In this document: one piece after another, positions 1 through 8,690 of the stretch
Numbering within the stretch: position 1 is the first letter of the stretch
Layout of the letters: every line of letters starts with the position of its first letter
Assembly: GCA_029237775.1 (NCBI GenBank)
Contig: JAQZBR010000002.1
Span: 649,489-713,488 of the forward strand
DNA: 64,000 nucleotides
Direction of reading: 5' to 3'
Source: Bacteroidota bacterium
Lineage (GTDB): Bacteria; Bacteroidota; Bacteroidia; 2-12-FULL-35-15
Translations under genes and position numbers: made by a program
The notes under the pieces: model-generated
Databases searched by the model: none
What the model was told of the DNA's origin: nothing
Seen by the model: the letters and a program-made list of their open reading frames with translations, nothing else

Positions 1-384
1 CCAAAATTATTCAGGATCGATGAAAGTTCCTCTTTCAAGGTAACATACTTCGCACGTTATTCTATAAAATACATGGATAAATTCAACCATCTGAACGGTG
101 GTCTGGATAATGGTAAATTTTACTTCGGTGCGGGTATGCGTTACACCATCTTTAAAAAGCTATATGTGGAAGGAGCTGTATACTATTACCCTGAGATGAG
201 CAAAAAACAACCATGGGACCCTGACTACAGTTATGGGCTGGGGTATTTTGACTGGCGCTCTTTCCGTCTTTCGTTCACTTACGGTAACTGGGCAGTTAAT
301 CGCTTCCCATGGAATAAGATGGAATATAAACGGTATGGCTTTCTCGATGGTAACTTCAGGATAACCTTTAACTGGATATGGTAA
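1..384 (+). CDS. C-terminal part of an outer-membrane barrel-like protein (5' end outside window)
   Basis: The reading frame is open from the first base and stops at 382-384, so only about 127 C-terminal residues are present. They alternate polar and aromatic residues in the manner of beta-strands (RYTIFKKLYVEGAVYYY, RSFRLSFTYGNW) and end in FRITFNWIW, an aromatic C-terminus typical of outer-membrane barrels. The stop overlaps the start of the next gene (ATGGTAA), so the two genes are probably translationally coupled. The family cannot be named from this fragment. A role in polysaccharide export or binding is inferred only from the GH26-like neighbour. Confidence 0.6.
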   Translation, partial: PKLFRIDESSSFKVTYFARYSIKYMDKFNHLNGGLDNGKFYFGAGMRYTIFKKLYVEGAVYYYPEMSKKQPWDPDYSYGLGYFDWRSFRLSFTYGNWAVNRFPWNKMEYKRYGFLDGNFRITFNWIW

Positions 385-2030
385 CCCGACATACCATAGG
401 ATCAATCTATTTCCTGCTCATTGTTTGCCTTTTTCCGATCCATTCAAATGCACAGCTTAAATTTGTTATTGAAGATTTTGAAGGGCTTGACTATGGCGCA
501 GCTGATCTCAAGCCCCATGGGATGTTTGTGTACGGAAATGTTCACGCTTATGTTGATGGAACCATGTCGGTACCACAGGCTTATTCCGGAGAGCGTTCAA
601 TTAAAATAGTCAAAGAAGGGGCTGTAAAATATGGAGGCTGGGGAAAAGGGATCAGCATGAACGTTGAGCTTGATGTGACGAAAGATTATTTCAATTTTTA
701 TATCTACTCTCCTGTTTCAAATGGCCCTACAGAAGTCAAAGTTGAAATTCAGGAAGACGATAATTCAGATAACACTTATAACAAAAACCTTGATGATTCA
801 TGGATTGCCACATTGCGCATAGAAGCAAAAAACAGCTGGCAACTGATTTCTGTTCCACTTACTACGTTCAAAGACAATAACGAAGGTGGTGATGACGGAT
901 TTAACGTGAGCTACAAAAATGGCAAGCTCCTGGCGATGAACTTTTCCTACGATGAAAAAAGTAAAAATAATTTGAGCTGGTCGTTTGACTTTTTATGCCT
1001 TTCACAGGGAACGCTCCCTACAGGCTCCGAGATTTTTTCTGCCCCTTCAGCACAACCTTCTGACTTCTGCAGCCTTGGGCTTTGGTCCAATGAAGGAAAC
1101 ACAGGCAATTTCACCGCGATCGCTACAAACTTTGAAAACAGCTTTAAATACGGCATAGACAAAAACCTGGGCGTCATTCATTTTTTTCAACCTTTTGCAT
1201 TTGATGGTGGTAACACCGAAAACTCTTATCCGTCTATTGAGCGGATCAACAAGGTAATACACTCGGGTTATATTCCGATGATCACGTTGGAAGATCACTT
1301 CGTTAATTCAAAACCAAATGTAAGACAACCCAATCTGTACAGCATTATAGAAGGCCATTTCGATCAATTCTTTGCACAGTGGGCAAAAGAAATAAAGCGC
1401 GCAGACGGAATCGTACTCTTGAGGATCTTACATGAATTCAATGGAGACTGGTACCCATGGTGCACAATTAATAATGACAGGAATCCGGAACTGGTGGTAA
1501 AAGCTTACCGACATATTCATGACATATTTAAAGCTCAGCAGGTTCACAACGTAAAATTCATCTGGTGTCCCAATTCAATGTCTTTGCCTCAGGAAAAATG
1601 GAATTTCATTATGGAAGCATTTCCCGGGGATGAATACGTTGATTACGTAGCTCTTGATATTTACAACGGAGCCGGAAAAGGAACCCCCGTGTGGCGTTCG
1701 TTTCGAAAAGAAGGAATAGAGAATTATTTTGTTTTGAATCAAAGACTCGCGCATAAACCATTGCTTATATGTGAAGCTGCATCGAGAGAGCGGGAATCAT
1801 CAGAATCGAAGAGCGGCCAGGATAAAGCAGAATGGATCCGACAAATGTCACAGGCTCTTAGTACAGATATGTCCAAAGTTAGATTGCTTACGTGGTTCAA
1901 TGAAAAAGGAACATTTAAAATAACATCCTCACCCAATGCTCAACATTCTTATCTGAATAACGTGTTGAAGAATAATTACTTTAGATCAGGCTCAGGTGAA
2001 TTACTACAATTCATTAAAAGCAAAAATTAA
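378..2030 (+). CDS. Secreted GH26-like glycoside hydrolase with N-terminal carbohydrate-binding-like domain
   Basis: 550 residues. A signal peptide covers about residues 1-26 (ending HSNAQ). Residues about 30-210 form a jelly-roll-like region resembling CBM11/CIA30-type modules (IEDFEGLDYG, WQLISVPL). Residues about 230-540 look like a GH26 (beta/alpha)8 barrel: LLRILHEFNGDWYPW carries the probable acid/base Glu353, and PLLICEAASRE the probable nucleophile Glu466. GH26 enzymes usually cleave beta-mannans or mixed-linkage beta-glucans; the substrate here is unknown. There is no T9SS sorting domain, so it is probably periplasmic or exported by another route. It overlaps the upstream barrel gene by 7 bases and is followed by a strong terminator. 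Confidence 0.8.
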   Translation: MVTRHTIGSIYFLLIVCLFPIHSNAQLKFVIEDFEGLDYGAADLKPHGMFVYGNVHAYVDGTMSVPQAYSGERSIKIVKEGAVKYGGWGKGISMNVELDVTKDYFNFYIYSPVSNGPTEVKVEIQEDDNSDNTYNKNLDDSWIATLRIEAKNSWQLISVPLTTFKDNNEGGDDGFNVSYKNGKLLAMNFSYDEKSKNNLSWSFDFLCLSQGTLPTGSEIFSAPSAQPSDFCSLGLWSNEGNTGNFTAIATNFENSFKYGIDKNLGVIHFFQPFAFDGGNTENSYPSIERINKVIHSGYIPMITLEDHFVNSKPNVRQPNLYSIIEGHFDQFFAQWAKEIKRADGIVLLRILHEFNGDWYPWCTINNDRNPELVVKAYRHIHDIFKAQQVHNVKFIWCPNSMSLPQEKWNFIMEAFPGDEYVDYVALDIYNGAGKGTPVWRSFRKEGIENYFVLNQRLAHKPLLICEAASRERESSESKSGQDKAEWIRQMSQALSTDMSKVRLLTWFNEKGTFKITSSPNAQHSYLNNVLKNNYFRSGSGELLQFIKSKN

Positions 2031-2040
2031 GAACATAAAA

Positions 2041-2070
2041 AAACCTGTAACGAATACAGGTTTTTTTTTG
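2041..2070 (+). terminator. Intrinsic terminator after the GH26-like gene
   Basis: Nine-base stem AAACCTGTA/TACAGGTTT with a 5-base loop, followed by a run of T. It lies 10 bases after the stop codon of the GH26-like gene. Confidence 0.85.
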
Positions 2071-2089
2071 CTTTTTAAATATCACATTT

Positions 2090-2284
2090 TTAGAAATTCC
2101 TCAAACTTACGCATTCGTTGAAACTCATCTTCACCAGATAGCTTCCTTTATCAAGTGTTCCGGTAGCAGTCTCGTCTCATATCCACCGTCTGTTTATCAG
2201 ACTTTATGATGAGATCCGATTGTATTCAAGTAAGTTCGATGCAGACAAGCATCCGGCCAGTAGAAAAGCAAGTAGTTTTTTTAC
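2090..2284 (-). pseudogene. Decayed small lipoprotein gene (frameshifted)
   Basis: On the minus strand the reading from 2284 begins VKKLLAFLLAGCLSAS, a textbook lipoprotein signal with lipobox LAGC, but it stops after 27 codons. The coding sense continues in a second frame (SDLIIKSDKQTVDM) and then in a third (ETATGTLDKGSYLVKM), which ends at TAA 2090-2092. The ATG lies just upstream and is out of frame (ATGTAAAAAAAC), next to an A7 run. Two internal frame changes plus a lost start suggest a recently inactivated small lipoprotein, or a cluster of sequencing errors. No family is recognised. It sits between the GH26-like gene and the dksA-like gene. Confidence 0.5.
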
Positions 2285-2323
2285 ATTCAGGAACTTTCGT
2301 TAAACAATATTAATACATGTAGT

Positions 2324-2719
2324 TTAAGATGATTTATTCTCGCGTTTTGCATCAATGCTCATGGTTGCGTGCGGTACACTTCTCAGACGCTCTTTAGGAA
2401 TAAGTTTTCCCGTAACCCTGCACACACCGTAAGATTTATTTTCAACACGGATAAGCGCATTTTGAAGATGTTCAATAAACTTCTCCTGACGTGCCGCTAA
2501 CTGAGCGGTTTCTTCTTTTGAAAGAACGTCCGCTGCGTCTTCCAGTAATTTAAATGTTGGGGATGTATCATTTGTGCCGTGATCGTCCTGCAGTGTCAAA
2601 GAGCTTCGTAAAAGTTCATAATCCGATTTCGCCTCTTCCAGCTTTGATACAATCAGCTCTTTAAACTCTTTTAATTCCTCATCGGAGTAACGGTCTTTCG
2701 TTTCATTCTTATTTTCCAT
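2324..2719 (-). CDS. TraR/DksA-type transcription regulator
   Basis: 131 residues. The N-terminus is a charged helical coiled coil (about residues 10-90). The C-terminal TraR/DksA signature is KSYGVCRVTGKLIPKERLR followed by VPHATMSI. DksA-type proteins insert the coiled coil into the RNA polymerase secondary channel and modify ppGpp-dependent transcription. The classical C4 zinc finger is reduced here: only one Cys is visible (GVC), and the second CxxC pair is absent. From memory this reduced form is normal for Bacteroidota homologues. Monocistronic and convergent with the preceding genes. Confidence 0.85.
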   Translation of the reverse strand: MENKNETKDRYSDEELKEFKELIVSKLEEAKSDYELLRSSLTLQDDHGTNDTSPTFKLLEDAADVLSKEETAQLAARQEKFIEHLQNALIRVENKSYGVCRVTGKLIPKERLRSVPHATMSIDAKRENKSS

Positions 2720-3124
2720 AATTCAATGTTTGTTTTAGATTTAATTCTGTCTTCGTAAGGCGAAATTATATCTACTTTATGCCATATGAATTTAAATTCG
2801 TTCAGAACCGATTTTCTGTAGCCATAAGGTGCAGGTTTACAAGCAGAAAAATCTTATAAACACAATATACACTCGGGGGTACTTTCCAATGGCAGACACG
2901 TTGTTGGGGAACCAAATCCCCAGGACCCTTATTTAATAGCCAAAGACCGGGAAAGAATAGCCAAAATCTGTTAAAAAATAGGTGATTCAACAACTTATGG
3001 GGAGTGCTGCCGTTTTCATATAGTCAATCGTTAAAAAGGGAAAAACAATAGTTGAGAGCCGGAAAAAAATAGCCGGTATTTATAAAGAAAAATCCCTTTT
3101 AAATATTAATCTAAAACAGAAAAA
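2720..3124. other. Intergenic region with three related A-rich motifs
   Basis: 405 bases without a convincing gene; a 63-codon minus-strand ORF here has no coding character. It holds three related motifs: GGGAAAGAATAGCC at 2949-2962, GGGAAAAACAATAGTT at 3038-3053 and GGAAAAAAATAGCC at 3061-3074. These may be remnants of a duplicated element or a regulator site for the T9SS cargo gene that follows. No clear TAnnTTTG promoter box was found before that gene. Confidence 0.4.
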
Positions 3125-4834
3125 ATGAAAAATTTAAAGAAAATATTTCAAATGAGCATGTTAGCATTAGGGCTAATGGGTGCAGCTAAAACAGCAGGTG
3201 CACAGGTTATTTCTAATCACTTCTTCGGTGAGAACGCGTGGATGCCGGATACAATTGGTAACGCAAATGCTTGTACTGATCCTCCATGTATATTATATGG
3301 TAAGCTTCACAAACAGTGGGGTGCCATTAAAGCAAGCGGTGCGCAGATCATTAGATTTGGTGGTATTACACCGGATAAGAACATGCCTACAAATTATCAA
3401 TATATTAAAATGATCGATTCGATCCGTGCTAAAGGTATGGAACCGGTTATGCAGGTGCCTTTTCACAACTACCGTTATACTGCGCAGCAGGCGGCTGATA
3501 TCGTTCACTTTATCAACGTGGTTAAAGGAAAGAACATTAAATACTGGATCATCGGTAATGAGCCGAATTTAGGTTACTCATATACAAATGCCCACCAGGT
3601 TGCGACTTACATCAAACCATTTGCGTCAGCAATGAAGAATGCGGATCCCTCGATCCTTATTGTTGGGCCGGAAGTAGCTTGGTATGATCAGGGTATCATC
3701 AATGGTTTAACAACCCCGAACGGACCGGATGATATTACAGGTAAAGATGCGGCAGGAAGATATTACATTGATATTATCTCTTTCCATACTTACCCTTTCA
3801 ATGGATCACAAACAAGAGCACAGGTGCTTACTAAATTAACAGCTCCGGGTTCTTTACAGGATAATCTGATTGCACTTAATGCACGTATCGCTTCATGTAA
3901 CGCAGCTCATGGAAGAACAGGTACAGCTAAGCTTAAAACTGCAATTACTGAGGCAAATATTAACTGGCAGAATCCTTCTAACGATAATTTAAATGGTGTT
4001 GGTGTGAATAGTTTCGTTGGAGCTCAGTTTGTGGCCGAAATGCTTGGAATAAGCTTAAAACAGAGTGTTGATTTCGTTAACTTATGGAGTGTTGTTGAAG
4101 GTAATAATACAGCGTTGAATATCGGTTATATCGATCCCCAGACTGGTAACAAGAAACCAATGTATTACCACTTTCAAATGATGGCTCAGAACTTCAAAGG
4201 GAATATGGTTGATGCAACTTCAAACCAGACGAATGTTAAAACCTTTGCAAGTAAAACAGGGACACAGATCAATGTAATGATCATGAACCAGGAGCTTTCA
4301 ACAAATTATAACTATACTGTTCGTTTAAGTAATTCAACTGTATCAGGAAGTAATCCTTTGAAAGTAGCGGTAAATGCAGGTGTTAACATTGAATATACTG
4401 AATCAATACAGTCACAGTCATCTTTAGTGCTTACTTTTAACACTGCAGGTGTACTGATCAAAAAAACTGTGTATACTTTGTCAGGACATGCACAAGCTAA
4501 TCTTCCTCCAACTGTTACAACTTTCGGAACAACAGGATTAGAAGAAACAGCAGCTTTAGGAATGGATAACTCAAAATTTGATATTAATTTATATCCGAAT
4601 CCAACAGCAGGTAAATTAACTGTGGCTTTGAACAAAGCAAATGATGAAGATAAGGTGATCGATATTGAAATGGTTAATTTAGTTGGTCAGATGGTTTATC
4701 AGAAAAAAGCGGAATTTAAAGATGGAAAAGAGCTGATAGATCTACAGGAAGGTGTTGCGAATGGAGTGTATATAGTGAGAGTGAAAGACGGAGAAAAAGT
4801 AGTAACGAAAAAAGTAGTATTAGAACGAAAATAG
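3125..4834 (+). CDS. T9SS-secreted clan GH-A-like glycoside hydrolase
   Basis: 569 residues. A signal peptide covers about 1-27 (ending TAGAQ). The catalytic-type barrel spans about 30-360: RFGGITPDKN near residue 77, WIIGNEPNLGY with probable acid/base Glu146, and AITEANIN with probable nucleophile Glu276. The Glu spacing and the NEP motif fit clan GH-A families such as GH39, GH44, GH51 or GH79; I cannot decide which. A beta-sandwich region (about 370-445) is followed by a type A T9SS sorting domain from about 485 (INLYPNPTAGKL), ending in KVVLERK. It is therefore expected to cross the outer membrane through T9SS and be released or anchored at the surface. Monocistronic with its own terminator. 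Confidence 0.75.
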   Translation: MKNLKKIFQMSMLALGLMGAAKTAGAQVISNHFFGENAWMPDTIGNANACTDPPCILYGKLHKQWGAIKASGAQIIRFGGITPDKNMPTNYQYIKMIDSIRAKGMEPVMQVPFHNYRYTAQQAADIVHFINVVKGKNIKYWIIGNEPNLGYSYTNAHQVATYIKPFASAMKNADPSILIVGPEVAWYDQGIINGLTTPNGPDDITGKDAAGRYYIDIISFHTYPFNGSQTRAQVLTKLTAPGSLQDNLIALNARIASCNAAHGRTGTAKLKTAITEANINWQNPSNDNLNGVGVNSFVGAQFVAEMLGISLKQSVDFVNLWSVVEGNNTALNIGYIDPQTGNKKPMYYHFQMMAQNFKGNMVDATSNQTNVKTFASKTGTQINVMIMNQELSTNYNYTVRLSNSTVSGSNPLKVAVNAGVNIEYTESIQSQSSLVLTFNTAGVLIKKTVYTLSGHAQANLPPTVTTFGTTGLEETAALGMDNSKFDINLYPNPTAGKLTVALNKANDEDKVIDIEMVNLVGQMVYQKKAEFKDGKELIDLQEGVANGVYIVRVKDGEKVVTKKVVLERK

Positions 4835-4853
4835 TTTAGATTGATTGACGAAA

Positions 4854-4896
4854 GAAGCCCCCAGCTGAGAGATCAGCATGGGGGCTTCTTTTTTTG
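4854..4896 (+). terminator. Intrinsic terminator after the GH-A-like gene
   Basis: Perfect 9-base stem GAAGCCCCC (4854-4862) / GGGGGCTTC (4880-4888), followed by a T run. Confidence 0.85.
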
Positions 4897-4912
4897 GTAT
4901 TTGTGAAGATTG

Positions 4913-5770
4913 TTATTTAGAGACGATCATTTTCATTGAACGTGAAGTCCCTTCTTTTTTCAAAACATAGAAATAAATTCCATTTGGTATTTCGCGGGGG
5001 TCAAAAGGAACAGAATATATTCCTGCTTTCATATTTTGTTCAAGCAGAGAAGCTACCGGATTTCCAACCATATCATAGAGTTTCAGCGATACCGGTCCGG
5101 CCGAATTTAACTGAAAATTAATTTTTGTTATTTCTTTAACCGGGTTCGGAGTATTTTGATATAACTTAAACCCTCCCACCGACTCCAGTACCGGTACTGC
5201 TACTGGCGCTACTGTCGGCCCGCTGAGGTCATCGATATAATACGTGTCCGAAGTCACCGTGTTGGGTCTGAACAGAACAACCACTTTATCAACATTGTTA
5301 GAAGCGACTGCACTTCCTGCCGGGATCTGAGCAAAGTTGAAAGTCAACTGCTGCCATCCGTTCTGTACCGTGGTAGTGGCCGTGTACTCACTGTGTACTC
5401 CTGCAGGATAGGATGTGATAGTGCCGGACCCTAACTGTAGCTGAATCAATGAACCTACAGGTGCGGTGGTGTAAAGTTTCATTTTGATCTTTGCTGCTCC
5501 GTTGCTTGTTGCATAGTTCGCGACATCGGTTAGTTTGTTATTTGCATGAATTTGCAGGTTATCATATAACATCGTGTCCCTTTGGTATTTTGCGCAATGC
5601 AAACTATTGTTAATCATGTCCGTTGCCGGATTGTTGAATATACTGTCCAGAGTACCGGAATAAAACCCGAAGTATGATGACTTTGTCCCCTCAAAGTCAT
5701 TATAATTCTGTTGTGCTATAGATGTGCGGTAAATCATCAGTAATAATATTAATAGTATGAGTTTTTTCAT
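4913..5770 (-). CDS. T9SS-secreted carbohydrate-binding-like protein
   Basis: 285 residues. The signal peptide covers 1-19 (ending TSIAQ). A jelly-roll-like domain (about 25-180; NDFEGTKSSYFGF, GWQQLTFNFAQIPAGS, YYIDDLSG) resembles carbohydrate-binding modules that start with an EDFEG-type strand. A type A T9SS sorting domain follows from about residue 200 (FKLYQNTPNPVKEIT ... GIYFYVLKKEG ... KMIVSK). No catalytic motif is visible. It probably binds polysaccharide at the cell surface, perhaps with the two hydrolases just upstream. That link is inferred from proximity, because the gene is on the opposite strand. Confidence 0.7.
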   Translation of the reverse strand: MKKLILLILLLMIYRTSIAQQNYNDFEGTKSSYFGFYSGTLDSIFNNPATDMINNSLHCAKYQRDTMLYDNLQIHANNKLTDVANYATSNGAAKIKMKLYTTAPVGSLIQLQLGSGTITSYPAGVHSEYTATTTVQNGWQQLTFNFAQIPAGSAVASNNVDKVVVLFRPNTVTSDTYYIDDLSGPTVAPVAVPVLESVGGFKLYQNTPNPVKEITKINFQLNSAGPVSLKLYDMVGNPVASLLEQNMKAGIYSVPFDPREIPNGIYFYVLKKEGTSRSMKMIVSK

Positions 5771-5827
5771 TGTAGTGGTATTTGCTGTTCAACTTCTCTA
5801 AAATCTGGTCTGTTATTTATACTGATA

Positions 5828-5835
5828 CAAAGTTA
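5828..5835 (-). promoter_or_regulatory. -7 box (TAACTTTG) for the CBM-like T9SS gene
   Basis: The minus strand reads TAACTTTG, which matches the Bacteroidetes TAnnTTTG element. It lies about 58 bases before the start codon. No clear -33 TTTG was found. Confidence 0.5.
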
Positions 5836-6036
5836 AGGCATCGAAGGAGGGTTTCGGGCGGTATTCGGTGAGCGGGGATTTAAAATCGTTAAGGACGGAA
5901 AATGGCGAAAGTTGATAAAATATTCCGTTTGACCCTCCTCAGATAAAACCCTTGCCCGCAGCCATTTTTTACCTCCCCCTGGCATACAAAAACAGGCGTT
6001 CACCGAAAACTGGCACAAATCTTTACAAAGCATCGA

Positions 6037-6044
6037 TAGGTTTG
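6037..6044 (+). promoter_or_regulatory. -7 box (TAGGTTTG) for the GT4-GH57 operon
   Basis: TAGGTTTG matches TAnnTTTG and lies 29 bases before the ATG at 6074. The -33 element is not clear. Confidence 0.5.
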
Positions 6045-6073
6045 CATAATTATTCACGCATTTTTAAGTTTCA

Positions 6074-7354
6074 ATGAAAAACAGTCAGCCAAAAGTCTTA
6101 ATGTTAGGGTGGGAATTTCCTCCAATAATCAATGGTGGATTAGGTGTGGCATGTCATGATCTTTCTAGTGCAATGTCCGAGCTGGCCAATATTACCATGA
6201 TCATCCCGAAGTCAAGTCCTGATTTCAAAATGAAGAACATGAATCTTGTCGGGATCAACAATCTTGATGTAAATGAATACGGATCAATGGAATCCAATGA
6301 AAAGCTTCCATTTGACCTTAAAACGATTCCTGCAGACCTGAATCCGTATTATATGGAGGAGCCTTTCCAGGAAGGAAAAGAAAATAATTCTCAAAATTCA
6401 AATTTCAGTGGAAAAGTATCCCCGTTCGATATAGATAACCTATACGGTGGTGATGTCATAAGTAAAGTAATGCAGTATGCTGAAATAACAGCTAATCTGG
6501 CTTCTAAGATGGATTTTGATGTTATTCATGCTCACGACTGGATGACTATGCTTGCCGGAATGAAGATCAAGCAGCGTACAGGCAAACCGCTGATCATGCA
6601 TATCCATTCCCTGGAAGTGGATCGTAGCGGTGTTGACAGTAAAGGATGGGTTTATGAGCTTGAAAAAAAAGGAATGGAATACGCGGATCTACTGATCCCT
6701 GTAAGCAATTTCACAGCCTCCAATATTCACAAATATTACGGCATCAGCATGGATAAGATGTCTGTTGTGCACAATGGCAGCAACAAAGTTAAATCCTTTA
6801 AGAGTAAAAGAAGATTCAAAGAAAAAACCGTTCTGTTTGTCGGTCGCCTGACTCGCCAGAAAGGACCTGAAAAGTTTTTGGATATAGCAGCTAAAGTTTT
6901 GGAAACAAACCCTGACGTTCGTTTTGTAATGGCCGGTGTGGGAGATTATTTCAAATCAATGCTTGAACAAAGCGCTTACCAGCATATTGGCAACCGCTTT
7001 CACCTTACCGGTTTTTTAAATCAGGAAAAACTTAAATATTTGTTTTCTGTCAGCGATGTATATTGTATGCCCTCAGTATCAGAGCCTTTCGGTTTATCTG
7101 CTGTTGAAGCCGCACAATTCGGCATTCCCTGCGTTATCTCTAAGCAGTCAGGTGTTGCTGAAGTGCTTAACGGTTCATTAAAATTCGACTTCTGGGATAT
7201 TAATAAAGCCGCGGGATGCATTTTGAACCTTCTTCACGATCCGATCTTAAGAAAAAAAGTAGTTGAAGATGCTTCCGAAAATCTTAACAATATTACTTGG
7301 GATCTGTCTGCTAAGAAAATAATTGATGCTTACGCATCAAGAAAATTCATATAA
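6074..7354 (+). CDS. GT4/GT5-like glycosyltransferase (glycogen-synthase-like)
   Basis: 426 residues, no signal peptide, cytoplasmic. The N-terminus MLGWEFPPIINGGLGVACHD is the glycan-acceptor/nucleotide loop of GT-B synthases. FDVIHAHDWMT is the usual second motif, VGRLTRQKGPEKF opens the C-terminal Rossmann half, and SVSEPFGLSAVEA is the E-x7-E retaining signature. It probably transfers glucose from a nucleotide sugar to an alpha-glucan. The GH57 gene follows after 17 bases and the kinase after that, so this looks like a three-gene alpha-glucan or glycogen operon. GT4 and glycogen synthase are not separable here by eye. Confidence 0.85.
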   Translation: MKNSQPKVLMLGWEFPPIINGGLGVACHDLSSAMSELANITMIIPKSSPDFKMKNMNLVGINNLDVNEYGSMESNEKLPFDLKTIPADLNPYYMEEPFQEGKENNSQNSNFSGKVSPFDIDNLYGGDVISKVMQYAEITANLASKMDFDVIHAHDWMTMLAGMKIKQRTGKPLIMHIHSLEVDRSGVDSKGWVYELEKKGMEYADLLIPVSNFTASNIHKYYGISMDKMSVVHNGSNKVKSFKSKRRFKEKTVLFVGRLTRQKGPEKFLDIAAKVLETNPDVRFVMAGVGDYFKSMLEQSAYQHIGNRFHLTGFLNQEKLKYLFSVSDVYCMPSVSEPFGLSAVEAAQFGIPCVISKQSGVAEVLNGSLKFDFWDINKAAGCILNLLHDPILRKKVVEDASENLNNITWDLSAKKIIDAYASRKFI

Positions 7355-7371
7355 TCATAATACAAATCAAT

Positions 7372-8664
7372 ATGCCATCAATCTGCTTTTACTTCCAGGT
7401 GCATCAGCCTTTCCGTCTGAGAAATTATTCATTTTTTGATATCGGCCAGTCCGATTCTTATGAAGATGATAAATTGAATGAAGAGGTACTAAACAAAGTA
7501 TCGGAAAAATGCTACATCAAGACAAACCGAAAGATGCTCGAGTTAATTCAGCGTCATCAGGGGAAGTTCAGAATCAGTTATTCTATCAGCGGAACAGCTA
7601 TCGAACAATTTGAGAAATACCGTCCGGATGTTTTGCAGTCGTTTATTGACCTTGCAAACACGGGATGTGTGGAATTCCTTTCCGAGACCTATTCTCACTC
7701 TTTAAGCTTCATACACTCTAAGGATGAATTTCAGCGTCAGGTAAAAAAACATTCTGATGTCATAAAAAAATATTTCAATCAAACTCCACGTGTATTCAGA
7801 AATACCGAGCTTATCTTTAACAATGAACTCGCTTCATTTATCGAAGGCATGGGCTATGACGGTATTGTTTGTGAAGGGGTTGACCGTTTATTGGGAAGCC
7901 GCACACCTAACTTCCTTTATAATTCAGTAAATACCGGTAAGATAAAGCTCCTTCTAAAAAACTATCGTTTGTCAGATGATATCGCATTCCGCTTCTCAGA
8001 TCGCGGTTGGAAAGAATTCCCTTTAACGATCGACAGATACGCACAGTGGGTGCATAGCATTGCGGGCAACGGAGATACCGTTAATCTGTTTATGGATTAT
8101 GAAACATTCGGTGAACATCAGTGGGAATCAACAGGGATCTTTAATTTCCTTGATGCGTTACCGGCTGAAATTATGAAACATCCGGATTTCAATTTTAAAA
8201 CTCCTTCCGAAGTGATCGATTCTTACCCGGCAAGGGATACCTACGATGCTCACGATTTTATTTCCTGGGCGGATATGGAACGCGATCTTTCTGCATGGCT
8301 CAGCAATTCAATGCAGCAGGAAGCGATGAAACGTATTTACTCACTTGAAAGTGAAGTGAAAGCATGTAATGATCCGCAAATATTGAATATCTGGGAGCGT
8401 CTGCAGACTTCAGATCACTTCTACTATATGTGCACTAAGTTTTGGAACGATGGTGACGTGCATAAATACTTCAGCCCGTACGACTCTCCTTATGATGCAT
8501 ACTTATACTTTATGAATGTATTCAGTGATCTTGAATGCAGAGTTAAAGCTTTGAGAAAAAAGTCAAAAAAAGAGATGATCCGGAGTTTAAAACGCCCGAG
8601 CGCAGGATCGAGAATTATTGAAGCAAGGGTTGTTACAAGTGCAGAAGAACTATATTCACATTAA
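7372..8664 (+). CDS. GH57 family alpha-amylase-like enzyme
   Basis: 430 residues, cytoplasmic. It begins PSICFYFQVHQPFRLR, the first conserved GH57 motif (HQP). FRNTELIFNNEL carries the probable catalytic Glu, and MDYETFGEHQW resembles the GH57 motif with the second acid. GH57 enzymes act on alpha-1,4 or alpha-1,6 glucans (amylase, branching enzyme, 4-alpha-glucanotransferase); I cannot say which activity applies. Co-transcribed with the GT4 gene upstream, which points to turnover or branching of an internal alpha-glucan. Confidence 0.88.
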   Translation: MPSICFYFQVHQPFRLRNYSFFDIGQSDSYEDDKLNEEVLNKVSEKCYIKTNRKMLELIQRHQGKFRISYSISGTAIEQFEKYRPDVLQSFIDLANTGCVEFLSETYSHSLSFIHSKDEFQRQVKKHSDVIKKYFNQTPRVFRNTELIFNNELASFIEGMGYDGIVCEGVDRLLGSRTPNFLYNSVNTGKIKLLLKNYRLSDDIAFRFSDRGWKEFPLTIDRYAQWVHSIAGNGDTVNLFMDYETFGEHQWESTGIFNFLDALPAEIMKHPDFNFKTPSEVIDSYPARDTYDAHDFISWADMERDLSAWLSNSMQQEAMKRIYSLESEVKACNDPQILNIWERLQTSDHFYYMCTKFWNDGDVHKYFSPYDSPYDAYLYFMNVFSDLECRVKALRKKSKKEMIRSLKRPSAGSRIIEARVVTSAEELYSH

Positions 8665-8690
8665 TAGCCTGGCATAAAACCTCGAAGGGT

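Larger units (their letters stand above)
5771..6073. other. Divergent intergenic region
   Basis: About 300 bases between divergent genes, with one -7 box for each side (5828-5835 minus, 6037-6044 plus). A 74-codon ORF across it has no recognisable features and is not accepted as a gene. Nothing else was identified. Confidence 0.5.

Noticed and set aside
2324..2719. Defective DksA because of missing zinc-finger cysteines
   Set aside because: The reduced Cys pattern is, as far as I recall, normal for Bacteroidota TraR/DksA proteins, so it is not evidence of inactivation.
2802..2993. 63-codon minus-strand ORF
   Set aside because: Low-complexity aromatic composition, no ribosome-binding context, lies in the repeat-bearing spacer.
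5833..6057. 74-codon minus-strand ORF in the intergenic region
   Set aside because: It covers both divergent -7 boxes and has no recognisable features.
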